From positions 555,391 through 619,390 of the forward strand of contig JAQFWX010000014.1 in the NCBI GenBank assembly GCA_027605045.1: a stretch of DNA of 64,000 nucleotides. The letters are read 5' to 3'. This DNA is from Phallus indusiatus (lineage: Eukaryota; Basidiomycota; Agaricomycetes; Phallales; Phallaceae). Both the position numbers and the translations under genes were made by a program. Positions within the stretch are counted from its first letter, which is position 1, and each line of letters opens with the position of its first letter. Shown piece by piece: positions 33,715-45,590 of the stretch. The notes beneath the pieces were generated by a model. The model had not been told where the DNA came from. It did not search any database and saw only the letters and a program-made list of their open reading frames with translations.

Positions 33715-35469
33715 CTAAGCTGACTCTTCGTACCCAATTCCAACTTGAACGTCTGGAGACTCTGTCGCAACATCGTCGTTGTCTTCAGCACCTGTATGCG
33801 CCGATGTTTCATGGTCTCCCATTTCCACAAGGATAGATTGGTGGATATAATTCGCCACACTTCGAATTTGGATAGAAGGTAGTTTTATATCCGCGGCTTG
33901 AATTGCTGCCAAATTTGTTTGACGAAGATCCAAGGTGAAATCGGCAAGTAAAATACTCGAAAGACTTGAAATATTAATTCGACTCGGAGATAAATAGTAA
34001 GATTGGATTACAGAGTGAAATGACTATACCAATGTTGAATACTACCCATGATATTGACCGCATACTGATTCAGGGCACCATAATTATTAGCTTGGCAGTT
34101 GATATATTGAATTCCGAGAAAGTGTGCCTACACCATTATTAAACTGTCTTATCAAGTCAGCTTTTAACAGAATACAATCAGGTTCTGGGTTGTTTATACC
34201 CCGTCAACAATTATGAGAGCGGTGTTAAAAATAATCACGAAGCTTGAAAGAAAAAATGAATTTAACCATAAGAACCATTAATTGTTGTGTATATTCACCA
34301 AAACCTCGACACGCCTAATTCAATATGACGTGAACACGAATCCATTGACGATTGTTATTGGAACATACTTTGTTTGAGTAATACTGTTACAAGGTCACCC
34401 TGATTTTGAATGCCGGCTTCACGTTTTAACTTCCATGTTCCCCAGACCTTCCAAAGGCAAATACCGAAGACAACAAGATCGGTTAAGATAACCAAGACAT
34501 TTTGGATCGTGGGGATTAGAAGTACTTGGATAAAATTGCATTGCATTTAGACTTGTTAGTAACCAAATATTGTTTCGAACCCACCAACAACGGGATTGCG
34601 AACTGTAAAAGAGCTAATATAAAATTGAGAACAGATTTTGACATAGCTTAATTGTATTCCTTACCTGTTGCATTCGTCCCCTGATATTGCTACTAAAAGG
34701 AAGGGTGAAAAATTTCATTGTATGTCTTATTGTCAAAGATCGGATCCCTACTAAAAATACTCGAAGCAACCCCTCCCTAAAATGATAGGGCCAAAATAAG
34801 AGTCACGACCTTATTCCCTCGACACAATGAGTATCCTCGAGTGATTAACAGGCCTAAACGAAATCTTCAAGGACGTTCACAAGCATGTGCCACACCAACC
34901 TTGAACACCAATGTAACCCAAGATGGTCGTAACAATACCTATATAAAGCAGAATAGTGCACAAACTTGATTTTTTTGAATTTATAATCTTTGCGATTATG
35001 ATAATGTCTAGTACCTTTCTGATTGCTAGAGGACAATGGTAAACACTGTTCGCGTGTACTAGTACTTCGAGATAATGCTTACTAGTATTACTGGCATGTT
35101 TAAAAAGAAACTCAGTGACTGGTCGAGAACACTTGAATATCTTGTAGAAGCATAAAGCACGTTTGGAATGCTGAAGGGTTTTGGTGATAGCCACATATAT
35201 ACCATTTCTCGTGGTATAGCCAACGTCATAGTATAAATAAGCAGGCCTAGGATCGTATTTTAAACACTTGACACTTCATATAGCTTGTTGGAAGATAGCA
35301 TAGTACCTAAAATGGCACCATTTACAAGTAGCGTGACATAACTAATGCTCTATAATCCATTAACTATCAAGTATTCGAGATGGCACACCCACCTAATATA
35401 TGCTGTTTGAATCAGTTCTGAAATATCCACGCTACTGATAGAGGTGGCATTGTCAATGGTATCGTTCAT
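33715..35469 (-). pseudogene. DUF6533-like copy 5 (nonsense codon and splice defect)
   Basis: Nearly full length, starting MNDTIDNATSISSVDISEL at 35469. The core exon is intact (LAIPREMVYMWLSPKPFSIP, then VLYASTRYSSVLDQ), as is FGICLWKVWGTWKLKREAG. The helix exon RGYSLCRGNKVVTLILALSF hits TAG at 34778-34780, where the other copies have Met or Trp. The acceptor of the 8-nt exon has changed from CAG to CAA (AGCAATCAGAAAG). The 12-nt exon persists at 34132-34143. It is more divergent than copies 1, 3, 4 and 7. Probably a young pseudogene. Confidence 0.75.
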
Positions 35470-35869
35470 TTTCAAGTCGGAAGTGCAGAGGTGGATTAAC
35501 ACCTAGCTCTCAGACTGAGTGGGTAGGTGTTTGAAGTAAAAGACGAACAAACATACGTTTTTATGTAAAGAATGCTTTTACCCGAACTAAGGTAAAAGCG
35601 GTTGTCCACACTGATCTTGTCAACCGTAACTGCATGATATTAAAATATGGTTCCAACCCATCTGTCTCTTCAGAGCTCAACTTTCTATCCTCGACTCGAT
35701 TAAGGTCATTTCGCACATTTTTTCACCCACCCTATTTGTGAATGCATCAATGATATGATCTTAGCAATGACAGTGAACAGAGTCCTGAATAAACTGCTGG
35801 ATTTGACAAGTAATCATTGGACGGGTAAGTTTGGTTGGTTAGGAATTCAGTAGCCCTTTGAGGCATTTG

Positions 35870-35988
35870 CCTACCAGTAAACTGGGCAGTATTGTCCGGC
35901 CTTTTCAGCCCTCCTCAGGCTGACCCGGAAAATCTGAGAACGGCTGGAAAAGCCGGACAACGTTGCCCAGATTACTGATTAGTATAGG
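35870..35988. mobile_element. Foldback MITE, occupied site C
   Basis: A 119-bp version with the fullest left arm (CCTACCAGTAAACTGGGCAG), matching the right arm CTGGGCAA...CAGTAATCAG when inverted. Inner arms CCGGCCTTTTCAGCC and GGCTGGAAAAGCCGG pair. Same orthologous position as sites A and B. Confidence 0.75.
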
Positions 35989-36009
35989 ACCCACAGTGTG
36001 CTTCGGGGG

Positions 36010-37790
36010 GACTGAGATTTTCACGATTGATGGACGATGACGATGATCAGTGATGATGGCTGTTGCCGGCCGCATGAATGCCCATTATTTATCAACCCAG
36101 AAGGTCAATTAATATCTGGACCGGACTCACAAGACCTCAAGCCTCAGCTCTGTTTCGGTTTCGGCCCCACAACGATGAAAAATGAGTCCAGAAAACGCCT
36201 CGATAAGTCGATTTTTTATGTTGTTGATTTCTTAAGCCTTATGTAGGTACCATTGCAACATAGCAAGATCAACTTTTCCAATACATTCTCATTGATGTGC
36301 CGTCAGGAGGTAGGCACTCATAGGGAAATCATTGTTGGGGTGTAAAAACTTCTTGTTATTGTAGTATAAAGATAGATTTTAAATATACAGTTTTAGAATG
36401 TTTATTCTAGGAAAATGGAACTAGAGGGTGATTGGAAAAGTATACTTAAAAATATCAGAAATATGAATTTTAAATAAATGTGAAATGGAGGGGAGGTGAA
36501 AATAGAAAAGATAGCCTATTGGTACCTTGAAACCACCCAGCCGTAAGGAATGGTGCAGATAACCTTCGCTTATTAATCTCCTTGTAACCTGTTTGCGCAC
36601 TCAACATCATCATCGTTGTTTCAAGCAGGAAATTATTTTTCGTTACCAAGAGGTATTATATTTGGAACAAAACACAACCAACAGAGCAAACATTGAACTG
36701 CCAAAACTAAATTCACGGATTTCTCCTTTTAAATTCGCGACTCAGAGTCCTCACGCAAGTGTTGTTGTTCTTTGACATAGTCATCGTCTGTTTTATAAAA
36801 ACAAATAAGTAATAACACTCTTTCTGAAGAGGCAGACTACCGAAATACTAACCTTCCTCAAGCAACAACTCGTCTGCAAAGAGAGATTCACTTTTTATGT
36901 CTGCCCACTATAAAAATATTGTGGATCTTGACAATGATTGTCGGTGGTCGGCGGCTCTAGATTTGCGCAAGCTCCGATGATGTGTTAATGGGAACATCAA
37001 CGCACTCCTAATAGGCACACTATCCTCAACCCTCCGCTGATGCAGCACTCTCTAAGTTGCCTAATTGAATTTAAAAATGCATCAGGATTATAATCACCAC
37101 ACTGGTGTTTCACCTTTATGACGATGCTCGTTCTCGCGTTCAGCATTGGCTCGGAGAGTGCATCCTTTAAAGCCTTACATTTTGTCCCAGTTGCATCCAG
37201 ATTGGTACCGGGAAGAGCTCGGCCTTTCCGTAACTGTGCAGGCAGAGGCTACCACGCTTACGATCGATGGCCGCTTTTGTTCTAATTTGAACATCATTTC
37301 AATACTGATGAGCATACCTGAAAAAAAAAATGACGTGCACTGAAAAGCACAATCCGCTTATCAACACATGGATATAAATGCGAGAAAACGACGGGTGGGA
37401 ACGGTTGAGAAGACAAGAAGTAAATCAATCAATCGCAAATAAAGTACAGGAAGATAGTGGCGTTAACTGGTCACTACTAGAAGGAACCCGATCCACAGTG
37501 AGCTTAGGCACGATGTTAGAATAAGTCTTGCAACGTTGCGTCAACTTTGGCATCAACGACACGAGATAACCGGAATGTGTGTGTGAAGTGGGATGAGTCT
37601 ACGAAGTCCCAATTAGATAGACGAAATTACGGTAGACGCAAAAGAATCTGATTTGGCGGCTTCCTCAGTACGTTAGACTTCAAGATAAGATGACAGCGTG
37701 AGATAGTGAATACATATACCTTCATGATAGGTCGCTGTACCCCACTTCTAACGGCGGAGGAAGCCCGTTCAGTTATATTGGCCTGGCGTT
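36010..37790 (-). pseudogene. Family X copy 6 (interrupted)
   Basis: Collinear with X copies 1 and 3 but interrupted by a 314-bp element (36293-36606). The LQDG exon region near 37530 is frame-shifted (ATGTTAGAATAAGTC...). A 5' GC-rich block (37820-38120) follows upstream. No intact frame beyond short pieces. Confidence 0.3.
36293..36606. mobile_element. Candidate solo LTR or small element, 314 bp
   Basis: An insertion absent from X copies 1, 3, 4 and 5 starts TGATGTGCCGTCAGG and ends GTTTGCGCACTCAACA (TG...CA). It is flanked by TCAT on both sides (36289-36292, 36607-36610). Its removal restores ATTCTCATCATCG as in the sister copy at 30.4 kb. The interior is AT-rich with no ORF. A 4-bp duplication is short for an LTR, so the class is uncertain. 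Confidence 0.5.
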
Positions 37791-37819
37791 CTGATAATTG
37801 TGATGTCCTGGGAGTTTCA

Positions 37820-38120
37820 GTGGTCCTGCCTCGTCTCGCTCCTCGTGGGTGACGGTGTCCGTGGTAGGTTGGGGAAGGGCTGTGCTCAGGAACGCGGGAC
37901 AAGGCCGCCGGGTGGGTGGGCTTGCTCGGCGAATTCGGACGCCATCCTGTGTAGTGCTCTAGCGAGCGTAAAGGTGGGGTGGAGGGCGCAAAAGAATGAT
38001 GGAAACGATTGGTGGTGACGACGCTTGGATGTCACCCAGCTTGAGTGCGATGGCGGAGAGAGCAATTTGCGATGTGCTCTGGCGCCCGCGAGCTCAGCAG
38101 GACGTTGGTGCCGTTCCGGC
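37820..38120. other. GC-rich insert upstream of X copy 6
   Basis: About 300 bp, markedly richer in G+C than the surroundings, interrupts the conserved GGGAGTTTCAGTGGT/TACCATCGACCGC junction. A shorter version (31400-31560) sits at the same point upstream of X copy 5. The other copies have the uninterrupted site. Minus-strand frames are Arg/Pro/Ser-rich. No function seen. Confidence 0.45.
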
Positions 38121-38269
38121 ACCTTCTCTTACCATCGACCGCAACGACCATGAACGGCAATGGCTATTATTATACGGCTCATTCTGGAGCATATTGACAG
38201 AAAGTATTGATTTCCGTTTTCGAAGTGTTGTGCAGTGCGCGGTGGTGGCTCCTCTAGTGAGTGAGGGAC

Positions 38270-39600
38270 AGTCACAATACGTAACGCATTGAACTCGCGT
38301 TTGCCCACGACCCACTCAACCTCAACAGACGACAGACTTCAAAAAATTGCGTGGCTACGCATGCTAATCCATGTGAATACTCATACTACGATCAAACTTT
38401 ACGTCAGTAGATTTACTTTGACCTTTGCAGACGACGGTTTACGACAGATTCTGTATTTTCTGGGCATACCATGGCTACTGTACGTCCTCGGCTTCAGTCA
38501 TCCGTACTGCAGTAAACTGATTACATTCCATGCCTACCTACTTAGCTGTTAATCTAACCGAAGACGCTACAATTTATTGAGTGATGTCAAAATAGCAAAC
38601 AGTCTCATACTCGTCAACAGCGCTGATAACGCAATTATAATGAAGCCGAATTTCCTTTCAATGATGAACGGAATATTGTCCGCATTTTGACGTCCAAGAG
38701 AAGTGCGTTGGACTGCTGTTGCATGCGCCGTCTGGGTGAAGGTACGTCTCATTCGTGAGATAAGACCAAGAGTCTCTAACTCTGATCTATTGTAGTGCTT
38801 GACCCGCATGATGGAGTCAGGCGTTCACCCTTGGGCCAATGGCAAAAGAAGTGGATACATTCGAGGACGTCAATCTCGCCGTTGCTGCTCAACTCGGCCT
38901 TCTACGTGAGTTCGGTCCTTTCGTTCGTTCATCAGGCTTCGTGCAACCCATCTTCATGCCGCTTGCAGTTCGGTTCTTCATTGTAAACTTCTCTCTCGTT
39001 TTGTCATCGTGTCTTTTCATTGGGATTTCATCTTTCACAGCGCTCAAGTATCCCCCTGTCTGTGATCAGCGATGAGAGCACGACAATTTTAGATACCCCC
39101 ACAATTGGCTAACCACTCTTCCAATCAAATATGCCAACTCTGGATACAATATTGTCGGGTTCTTCGCCCCTCAACAGCTTATTCTTGATATCGCGCCAGC
39201 GGGGACTTGTAAGCTTTCGATCAGAATACTGTGGTCTCAAAAGTTTGATTCATTTTACAGTGCAGGCAACCCCATGGTGTTTAATGAAACGTGCCACTTC
39301 CAAGGCGCATGCTACAACGACTTTGTCATCGGACCTCCGTCCAGATACGATAACGTATATTTCGAAACCAGCTCCATCTACTACTGATACTTCTACTACT
39401 TCTGGTGCTATTTCTTCTGATCCTAATTTTGGTTCGGAAACGGGATCAGCTGGAACTGGGACGGGTTACGGGTTACAGTTCCTCCAGATCTGGTTCTCCC
39501 GGATCAAATCCTGCGTCTTCTTTTGGAATGAGTGTTACGCTTGCTTTATTGCTAGGGGGCTGCGTAGGCTGTACCGACTTTACTCTAAGTTTGCATGTGC
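38270..39600 (+). pseudogene. GH16-like GPI-type beta-glucanase, copy 8 (catalytic motif kept, frameshifted tail)
   Basis: A close relative of copy 5. MAKEVDTFEDVN at 38839-38874 retains the E-x-D-x-x-E catalytic triad (38848-38865). The C-terminal block reads NSGYNIVGFFAPQQLILDI with no frameshift, unlike copy 5. After an intron come AGNPMVFNETCHFQGACYND and GPPSRYDNVYFE. The Ser/Thr-rich tail contains a 7-bp duplication (ACGGGTTACGGGTTAC) that shifts the frame before the GPI-like MSVTLALLLG. Enzymatic residues would survive but membrane anchoring would be lost. It is the best candidate for a recently active member. Neighbour DUF6533 copy 6 is truncated. Confidence 0.62.
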
Positions 39601-39962
39601 TATATATGCATCCACGGGTTACGTACGGAAGTACTCGTATGTAACTTGTAATCGGACATTTATCAGACGCTTGTTTCACTCTTTTATTATTATTTCAATC
39701 TTTGACTCTGTCCGATATACTAATATATAAGGACATTCTTCAATTTATAGTGAACGTGTGAGATGAAAGTTTGTTGCGCAAGGTCAGCCTGGCAGGGCCG
39801 AATGCTTATAAATAATATACATAAACACGAGTGAAATAATAAATCATCACCAGAAAATGACAACATATATATGGCAATTTTCAAATACATCCTTCATGGA
39901 TATTTTGAGGCCTAGAATCTGCATACTCTCTAGCGTATCTCCAAGGATAATAGATACTAAGC

Positions 39963-40268
39963 TGCAGCTGATGAGGCTTCGCCGCTGGATCCGATTCAAA
40001 TGTCCGAAGACGAGTCCATCGAAAGATCGTAGTGTTCTTCAGCCCTTATAATATGCACTGATGTTTCATGATCTCCCATCTCCACAAGGATAGATTGGTG
40101 GATATAATTCGCCACGCTTCGAATTTGGATAGTAGGTAATGATATACATATTGGCGGCTTGAATTGCCGCGGAATTTTGTTGACGAAGCTCCAAGGTGAA
40201 ATCGGCAAGTAAAATACTCGAAAGACTTGAAATTGGACTCGGAGATAAATAGTAAGATTGGATTACAG
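39963..40268 (-). pseudogene. DUF6533-like copy 6 (last exon only)
   Basis: Only the C-terminal exon region survives (LPTIQIRSVANYIHQSILVE, 40075-40150), with a stop inserted around DMYI and a tail diverging from the other copies. At about 40268 the sequence switches to the 3' end of family X. The rest of the DUF6533 gene and the D-X spacer are therefore deleted. Confidence 0.68.
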
Positions 40269-41270
40269 ATCGTCATATGGTTTTTTATATCTATCTGTAA
40301 CCAAACACAGTCATCAGATGTTGAAGGTCTGCCAAATTTATTTCGAGGATCTCTCCTTTCACCTCCACAACTCGGAGTCATCACCCAAGTCGCCTTTTTA
40401 TAAACGACTAAGTAATAATACTTCGTTTGAAGAAGTGGCAGATCAACTACTAACCGTCCTCGGGTACCAAGTCTGTAAAGGGAGATCCATCTTCACGTCC
40501 GCGTCTGCTTCTCGGGTATTAAAATATTGTGAATATTACCAAACGGGCGGGGCCGGTATCGGATAGGTGACTGTTCAACGTTCACATGCCATCGATGAAG
40601 CTCCTACGATGCGTTACTAAAGAAAATCAACGCACTTCAAGTTGCCGCGTTATCATTAAATGCAGTTTTTTTGCGCTCTCCTTTATTTAACCGGATTAAC
40701 ATTTCTTGTGTTCGGTTTAGGAGCGAGTGCATCCTTGAAACCTTACATTCCATTTACATCTGCCCAGATTGGTAACAGCTCATTCCCTTCCCTAGTGACA
40801 CGATAGCACAGGCTACCATAGTTACGATCGGCTGGGAATCCCTTTGCTAGTATGTCGATTTTAATACAGTAAGCAGCAATCTCAAAACCCCAAATGAGGT
40901 ACATCAGAAAAGGAAAGAAATATATTATTGTCGAAAACAGGCCGCTCAACGATACATCCCGGATTGAAGTACCGGAGAATTGGTGCCGTTGTTCGCTATG
41001 CCAGGGATCTACCGAATCTGTACCTTGAAAGAAACTTGAGCCTCGGTAAGCTTCGGGATGCGCAGAATTAGAGGATCGACCTGCAGCTTGCGTAGATCTT
41101 GGAGGCATCGACAGCGCGAGGATGTCAGACCGTACGTGAAAGCCGTGGACGAGTCCTGTTCGGACAAGATTATGATAGCGCAGAAGTATATGATTTGGCG
41201 ATTATGTCAAATGTGTTAGAACTGAAGATAGGCAGCAAATAAGGTATTAAACATACCTTGGTTAGATGCC
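40269..41270 (-). pseudogene. Family X copy 7
   Basis: It pairs with copy 9 (54.8-55.8 kb). The 5' exon near 41260 reads MELDMHRHLTK with a GTATGTTT donor, and the 3' exon near 40350 reads VMTPSCGGERRDPRNKF. Between them, minus frames include VSLSGLFSTIIYFFPFLMYL and FEIAAYCIKID, a convincing hydrophobic segment, after an LTE-type domain exon. Frame changes separate the blocks. Upstream 41270-41925 is the duplicated intergenic block. Confidence 0.36.
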
Positions 41271-41925
41271 TGTGCATATCCAATTCCATTAAAAACAGCC
41301 GCTCTCCTTCTCGTTTTCATTACTATGGTGCGCCTTAGCTAGACTTTCTACCTTCCCGTCGATAATTTGACTACGTCGTAGGGCGACGTATCTCCATTTC
41401 CATTAGAGCAGGCAGCCATCCAGTGGGTTTTCCTTTTAGACGCCTGACTTCGACGATATAATCATTGTTGTGCTCTGACAAGTCTAAGGTTGGGTGACGG
41501 AATTGGACAATGGTCGAATGGTGCAAGTGACGGTGCGTGGGAGCGAGTCTAGTGACCGAGTTAAACAGGCTATTTCATCGAAGAACACGACCGAGGGACT
41601 GAGCTTGTTGAAAAATGTAGGGGAGAGAGAGACCATTCGGCTCGGCGATTGGGCTAGTGGCAGTTGTTTGTTAGCGTTTGCTCGCCGTAGTTTTAGTGAA
41701 ATTAAAGGGCTTACTACACACTCATCCACCGACAATGGTTTGGCTGTAGAGCCATGACTCAAGAAATGTTCCGAAAATTTCAGTGATTATAACCGGTCGC
41801 GATGACATGAATGACCATGTGGCCCATTCTGGAACATGGAGTATAGAGCCCAGTATAGAGGCTCTCTATTTTCGTTTTGCAACCAATGCTTTGCAGACTT
41901 GCAGTGTGCTTGCGTGGCTCTGGTC

Positions 41926-41936
41926 GTGACAGTCAC
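41926..41936. promoter_or_regulatory. Palindrome GTGACAGTCAC
   Basis: Perfect copy, followed by AATTGCGTAACGCG, upstream of the transposon-interrupted GH16-like copy 9. Confidence 0.45.
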
Positions 41937-41969
41937 AATTGCGTAACGCGTGTCGACTCGTGTCCTCAA

Positions 41970-44900
41970 GACCCCACGATCCACCCACTCAAAAGACAAC
42001 AGGCTTCGTGGCTACGCACGCTAATCCATGTGAATACTCATGCTAATCAAACTATACGTCAATATATTGGTTTTATATGGTGTACATTTGTGGTCAGCTC
42101 CATTTTTGTGCCGGCCGGTCACCGGCACAGGGTCTGAATATCTGAGATACCTACCTATTATTGAGAATGAAAATGGACTGTGAGGAAATGCAAATGGCGG
42201 CATATTGTAATTTTATATATCCTCTGTTGAATTCATAATTAAGACCTTAGATGTAGAAATCAAAAAAAGATCACGCATAACGCATTGAGAATTTGAAATC
42301 TGAACAACGCTTAGATGATCATATGTAGATGTCTTTATTCAAAATCACTCCATTACATAAATATGCTGTTGAATGAGTGAGTATGAGATGTAGAGGTTTA
42401 AACAAAAAAGTGAAATTTTAAAAGGGTGAATCAGAGAAGGAATTAAAAGGGAATAGGTTTTGTTTCAAAAGATATTTAACAAAAAGTGTCAATAACTCTG
42501 ACGCATGCTGCAGCATCAGTCAATTGCTGAGGGCGCCGAACAAGGTAGAAGAAGAAGCCAAGTACCGTAAAACGACCCTGCACCGGCTACAGTAAAGCGC
42601 AGACAACAATATAGCCTACATATATGCACCGTCAAACACTCAAAAATACCGAAAACTGATGTTTAAAGACCGGAGTCGAGATTCTAGACTGTCTGGTTGT
42701 CCCAACTAGACAGTAGCCTCGTTTGGATTGTACCAGGACCACTAGACCATACAGACTTAGGTTTATTTTCTTATACTCAGATTCAATCTTAACATTCAGA
42801 GATCCTTTAAAAAGCTTGTTCCATTTGTTTCCTTTATTTCCTTCATTTGGTCATTTCTCTGTGTTTCTTTTGTTGGTTTCACCATTTACTATTTCTCTGA
42901 AAAGATTGTCGTTCAAAAAGGGAATTAGAATTCCGTAAGTAACAGAATATTAGCTAGACCAAAATGTATTTACATAAGAGCGTCGTTTTGACGAAGAAAA
43001 ATAAGTTCTATTACCTGTTTTACTCAGAAATCAATCTTAAGTCGTGCTCTCACTTAAAAACTTTCAAAACCTATTTTATTTTCTATTCTACTGCTACTTC
43101 CTCTTATCTTACAACTATTCTACTCCATTCTACACACACGCCGGCTCCCTTCCTGATTACTACTGACTCGCACGCTTCACAATCCCTAGTAAACTTTAGA
43201 GCCAATTCTAATCGTATGTGACCAATGTATTAAGGGTCAGTACCTGTGTGCAGTGAACACGACATCTCCCGTGAGTTTGTTGTCCTTGAGCTTGAGAAAT
43301 TTCTACTCTCTTCGTCCACATTTGTGCATTCTTGCATTTTTTATGTGCTTTCCTTTATTCCACTTTCCTTGTTTCCTATTCCTTCGTGTTCTTTATTTTG
43401 TATTACATCTGCTTTGTTATATGAAAGCTTTATAGACATTCAAATTTATTTCGTAGAAATACTTAATAAATTAACAACGTGGTTTACTGTCAATTTAATC
43501 TTACTGTAGCATTGATGTGATGTATCACTCTTGTATGCGTAAATAATCTGAATAGATGTGGTTTATTTAATTATCTTTTCAATGTGAAATAAAGTCGAAG
43601 CCTTGTCGCTGAAATAAGTTCGACCACTTGAGAACACCAGATGAATTAACCTTTGAGCATGAATTGCTCGTGTAGAACGACGATAAGCAAATAAAATTGA
43701 GTTGCAAATGGAGAGTTTGAGTGAAGCAATATTTGGGGCAATAAGACTTACTTCACAATGATACTAACTTATTACATTTATGCCGGTGAATTATATAAAT
43801 AGATCTAATTAAGAAAGAAAAAAGAGATGAGGTCAATTATTACATTCAACAAGGACTTGGGAATTTCGAGACATGTTAGACAAACGAAAAATGAAATTAA
43901 ATAATACAAATGAAAAAAACCTGAACGCGGTGTGGATTTACCGGTTCACCTCGCAGTTGAAGTTCATCATGTCATCAATTGTTCCAACTTACAATGAAAA
44001 ATCTTCGAATTTGCGCGGTTTAGTTTCATCTCGGCAGGTTCTATTTATTCACAGATCTATCTCAGGCTGTATACATTTCTGTTGTCTTATTTTCTTTTGT
44101 GCCTTTTCAATTTTATCAACTTGAAATGTGGGCTGAAAGCGTTATAAAGCACTCAGCTTTTTAAAGAGCACCACTGAAAGTTATTGACCTGAAATTCTAT
44201 GAATCAGTTCTAATTTTTTATGGAAGAAAAATTGAGGATCCATGTTGAACCAATTTAGCCAGAGGTAGTATTATTTAGAGGAATAATTACATGTCTATAT
44301 TATGCTTGAAATACCAAAAAAAACCTTCTCTTTATTGTAGCTCTTGTCTAAATCACTGTCTTCCGGTGAATGAGACGGTGATGCCATACAATCCTACAAT
44401 GATCTTGAGATATCTCATCAGGCCGAATCATCCCGGACTTAAGCGATGTGCCGAAGTGGAGCTGACCACAAATGTACACCATAGTTTTAACCTTTTGCAG
44501 ATAACGATTTACGACGCATTTTCAAAGGTCTATTCGGGTATATGATGATAACTGTGCGTCCTCGGCATCAGTCATCCGAGTCCGTACTGCAGAAAGCTGA
44601 CTACATTACACCCGTCAACAACGCCGGTAACGCAATCATAGTGTAACAAATTTCCGGTTAATGATAAACCGAATGCTGTCCGCATTTCCATGTTTCAGGG
44701 AATTTTTTTGGACTGTTGATGCACGCGCCGTTTGGACAGGTACATACGCCCCATTCGTGAGACAAGATTACTCTAATCTGTCGTAGTGTCTGACTGAACA
44801 CACTCGAGAACGTCAATCTCGCCGTTATTGCTCAGGCCTTGTACATCAACTCGGTCCGTTCGCTCTTCTGTCCGACTTCATACATTTCATCTTCACGCCT

Positions 44901-45590
44901 CTTTCATGCAGGAAGCTTTAACAAATCCGCCATATTCGCCCGCAACGTCTTCTTGCCCGACTGCTCTGCGACAAAACAAGAATAACCAAAGCCGCCTCAT
45001 CTGACCAAACACATTTAGAGTTGATTCAGCAGGCAAACGGCGGAGTAATCTTCATCACCAAATACACCGATGCTTACATCGCAATTTGGTTTCTCAATGT
45101 AAAGTTCTCTCTCGTTTTGTGATTGTGTCCTTTCATTGAGATTCCCTCTTGCACAGCGCTCAAGTATACCCTCTATCTGCACTTAGCAAGCGCAAAATTA
45201 TAGATACCACCATGATTGACCAACTGCTATACCAACCTCAAAGACGCAATATGTATCAACGAGTTCTTCGCCCCTCAATAGCTTATTTTGGCTATCACAC
45301 TATGCGGAGACTTGTAAACTTTCGATCACATCAGATTACTATGGCCTCTTTCATTTCAATCCATTTCACAGTGCGGGTAATTCCATTTCAATGAAACGTG
45401 CCAAGCATATCCTAAAACGAATTCCAAAACGACTTTTAAATCGGCCCTCCATCCGGATACAATAACGCGTGTTTCGAAATCAAATTCAGCAAGATTTTTC
45501 AGACTGATGACCCTGCTGCTGCTACTAATACTCCTACTGTATCCGATACTAGCTCTTTTGGTTCTAATTCTGGTTCGGGAACTTGCTCTC
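41970..45590 (+). pseudogene. GH16-like beta-glucanase, copy 9 (split by a transposon)
   Basis: The leader and first intron start at 41970-42075. A 2.4-kb transposon then occupies 42076-44483, and the gene resumes at CCTTTTGCAGATAACGATTTACGACGC. The catalytic exon (about 44791) reads LNTLENVNLAVIAQA, so the first Glu and the Asp are gone. FARNVFLPDCSATK, GGVIFITKYTDAYIAIWFLN (about 45035-45095) and a shifted last exon (about 45371-45480) follow. It ends against DUF6533 copy 7. Confidence 0.55.
42076..44483. mobile_element. 2.4-kb TIR DNA transposon with 6-bp target duplication
   Basis: Inverted termini TATGGTGTACATTTGTGGTC then AGCTCCA (42076-42102) are mirrored perfectly at 44457-44483. The flanks are GTTTTA on both sides (42070-42075, 44484-44489). 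Excising the element restores the homologous intron of other GH16-like copies. A GTGCCGG/CCGGCAC hairpin lies just inside the left end. Internal frames (42723-42938, 42964-43221, 43246-43509, 43873-44124) are short, Phe/Ser-rich and unrecognised. I see no transposase. Its termini resemble those of the 1.56-kb element at 16.1 kb, so both belong to one family. Superfamily not assigned. Confidence 0.85.

Noticed and set aside
41494..41757. + strand frame with ESSDRVKQAISSKNTTEGLSL as a real gene
   Set aside because: The block recurs at 13.8, 25.5, 56.0 and 60.1 kb, but the frame is not kept, and it lies in the X upstream region.
42723..43509. Phe/Ser-rich frames as a transposase or membrane transporter
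   Set aside because: Short, low-complexity frames with no DDE-type or transporter motif and no convincing splice connection.
42076..44481. TA as target duplication of the 2.4-kb element
   Set aside because: Homologous uninterrupted introns show that only GTTTTA is duplicated; counting TA would leave extra bases at the empty site.
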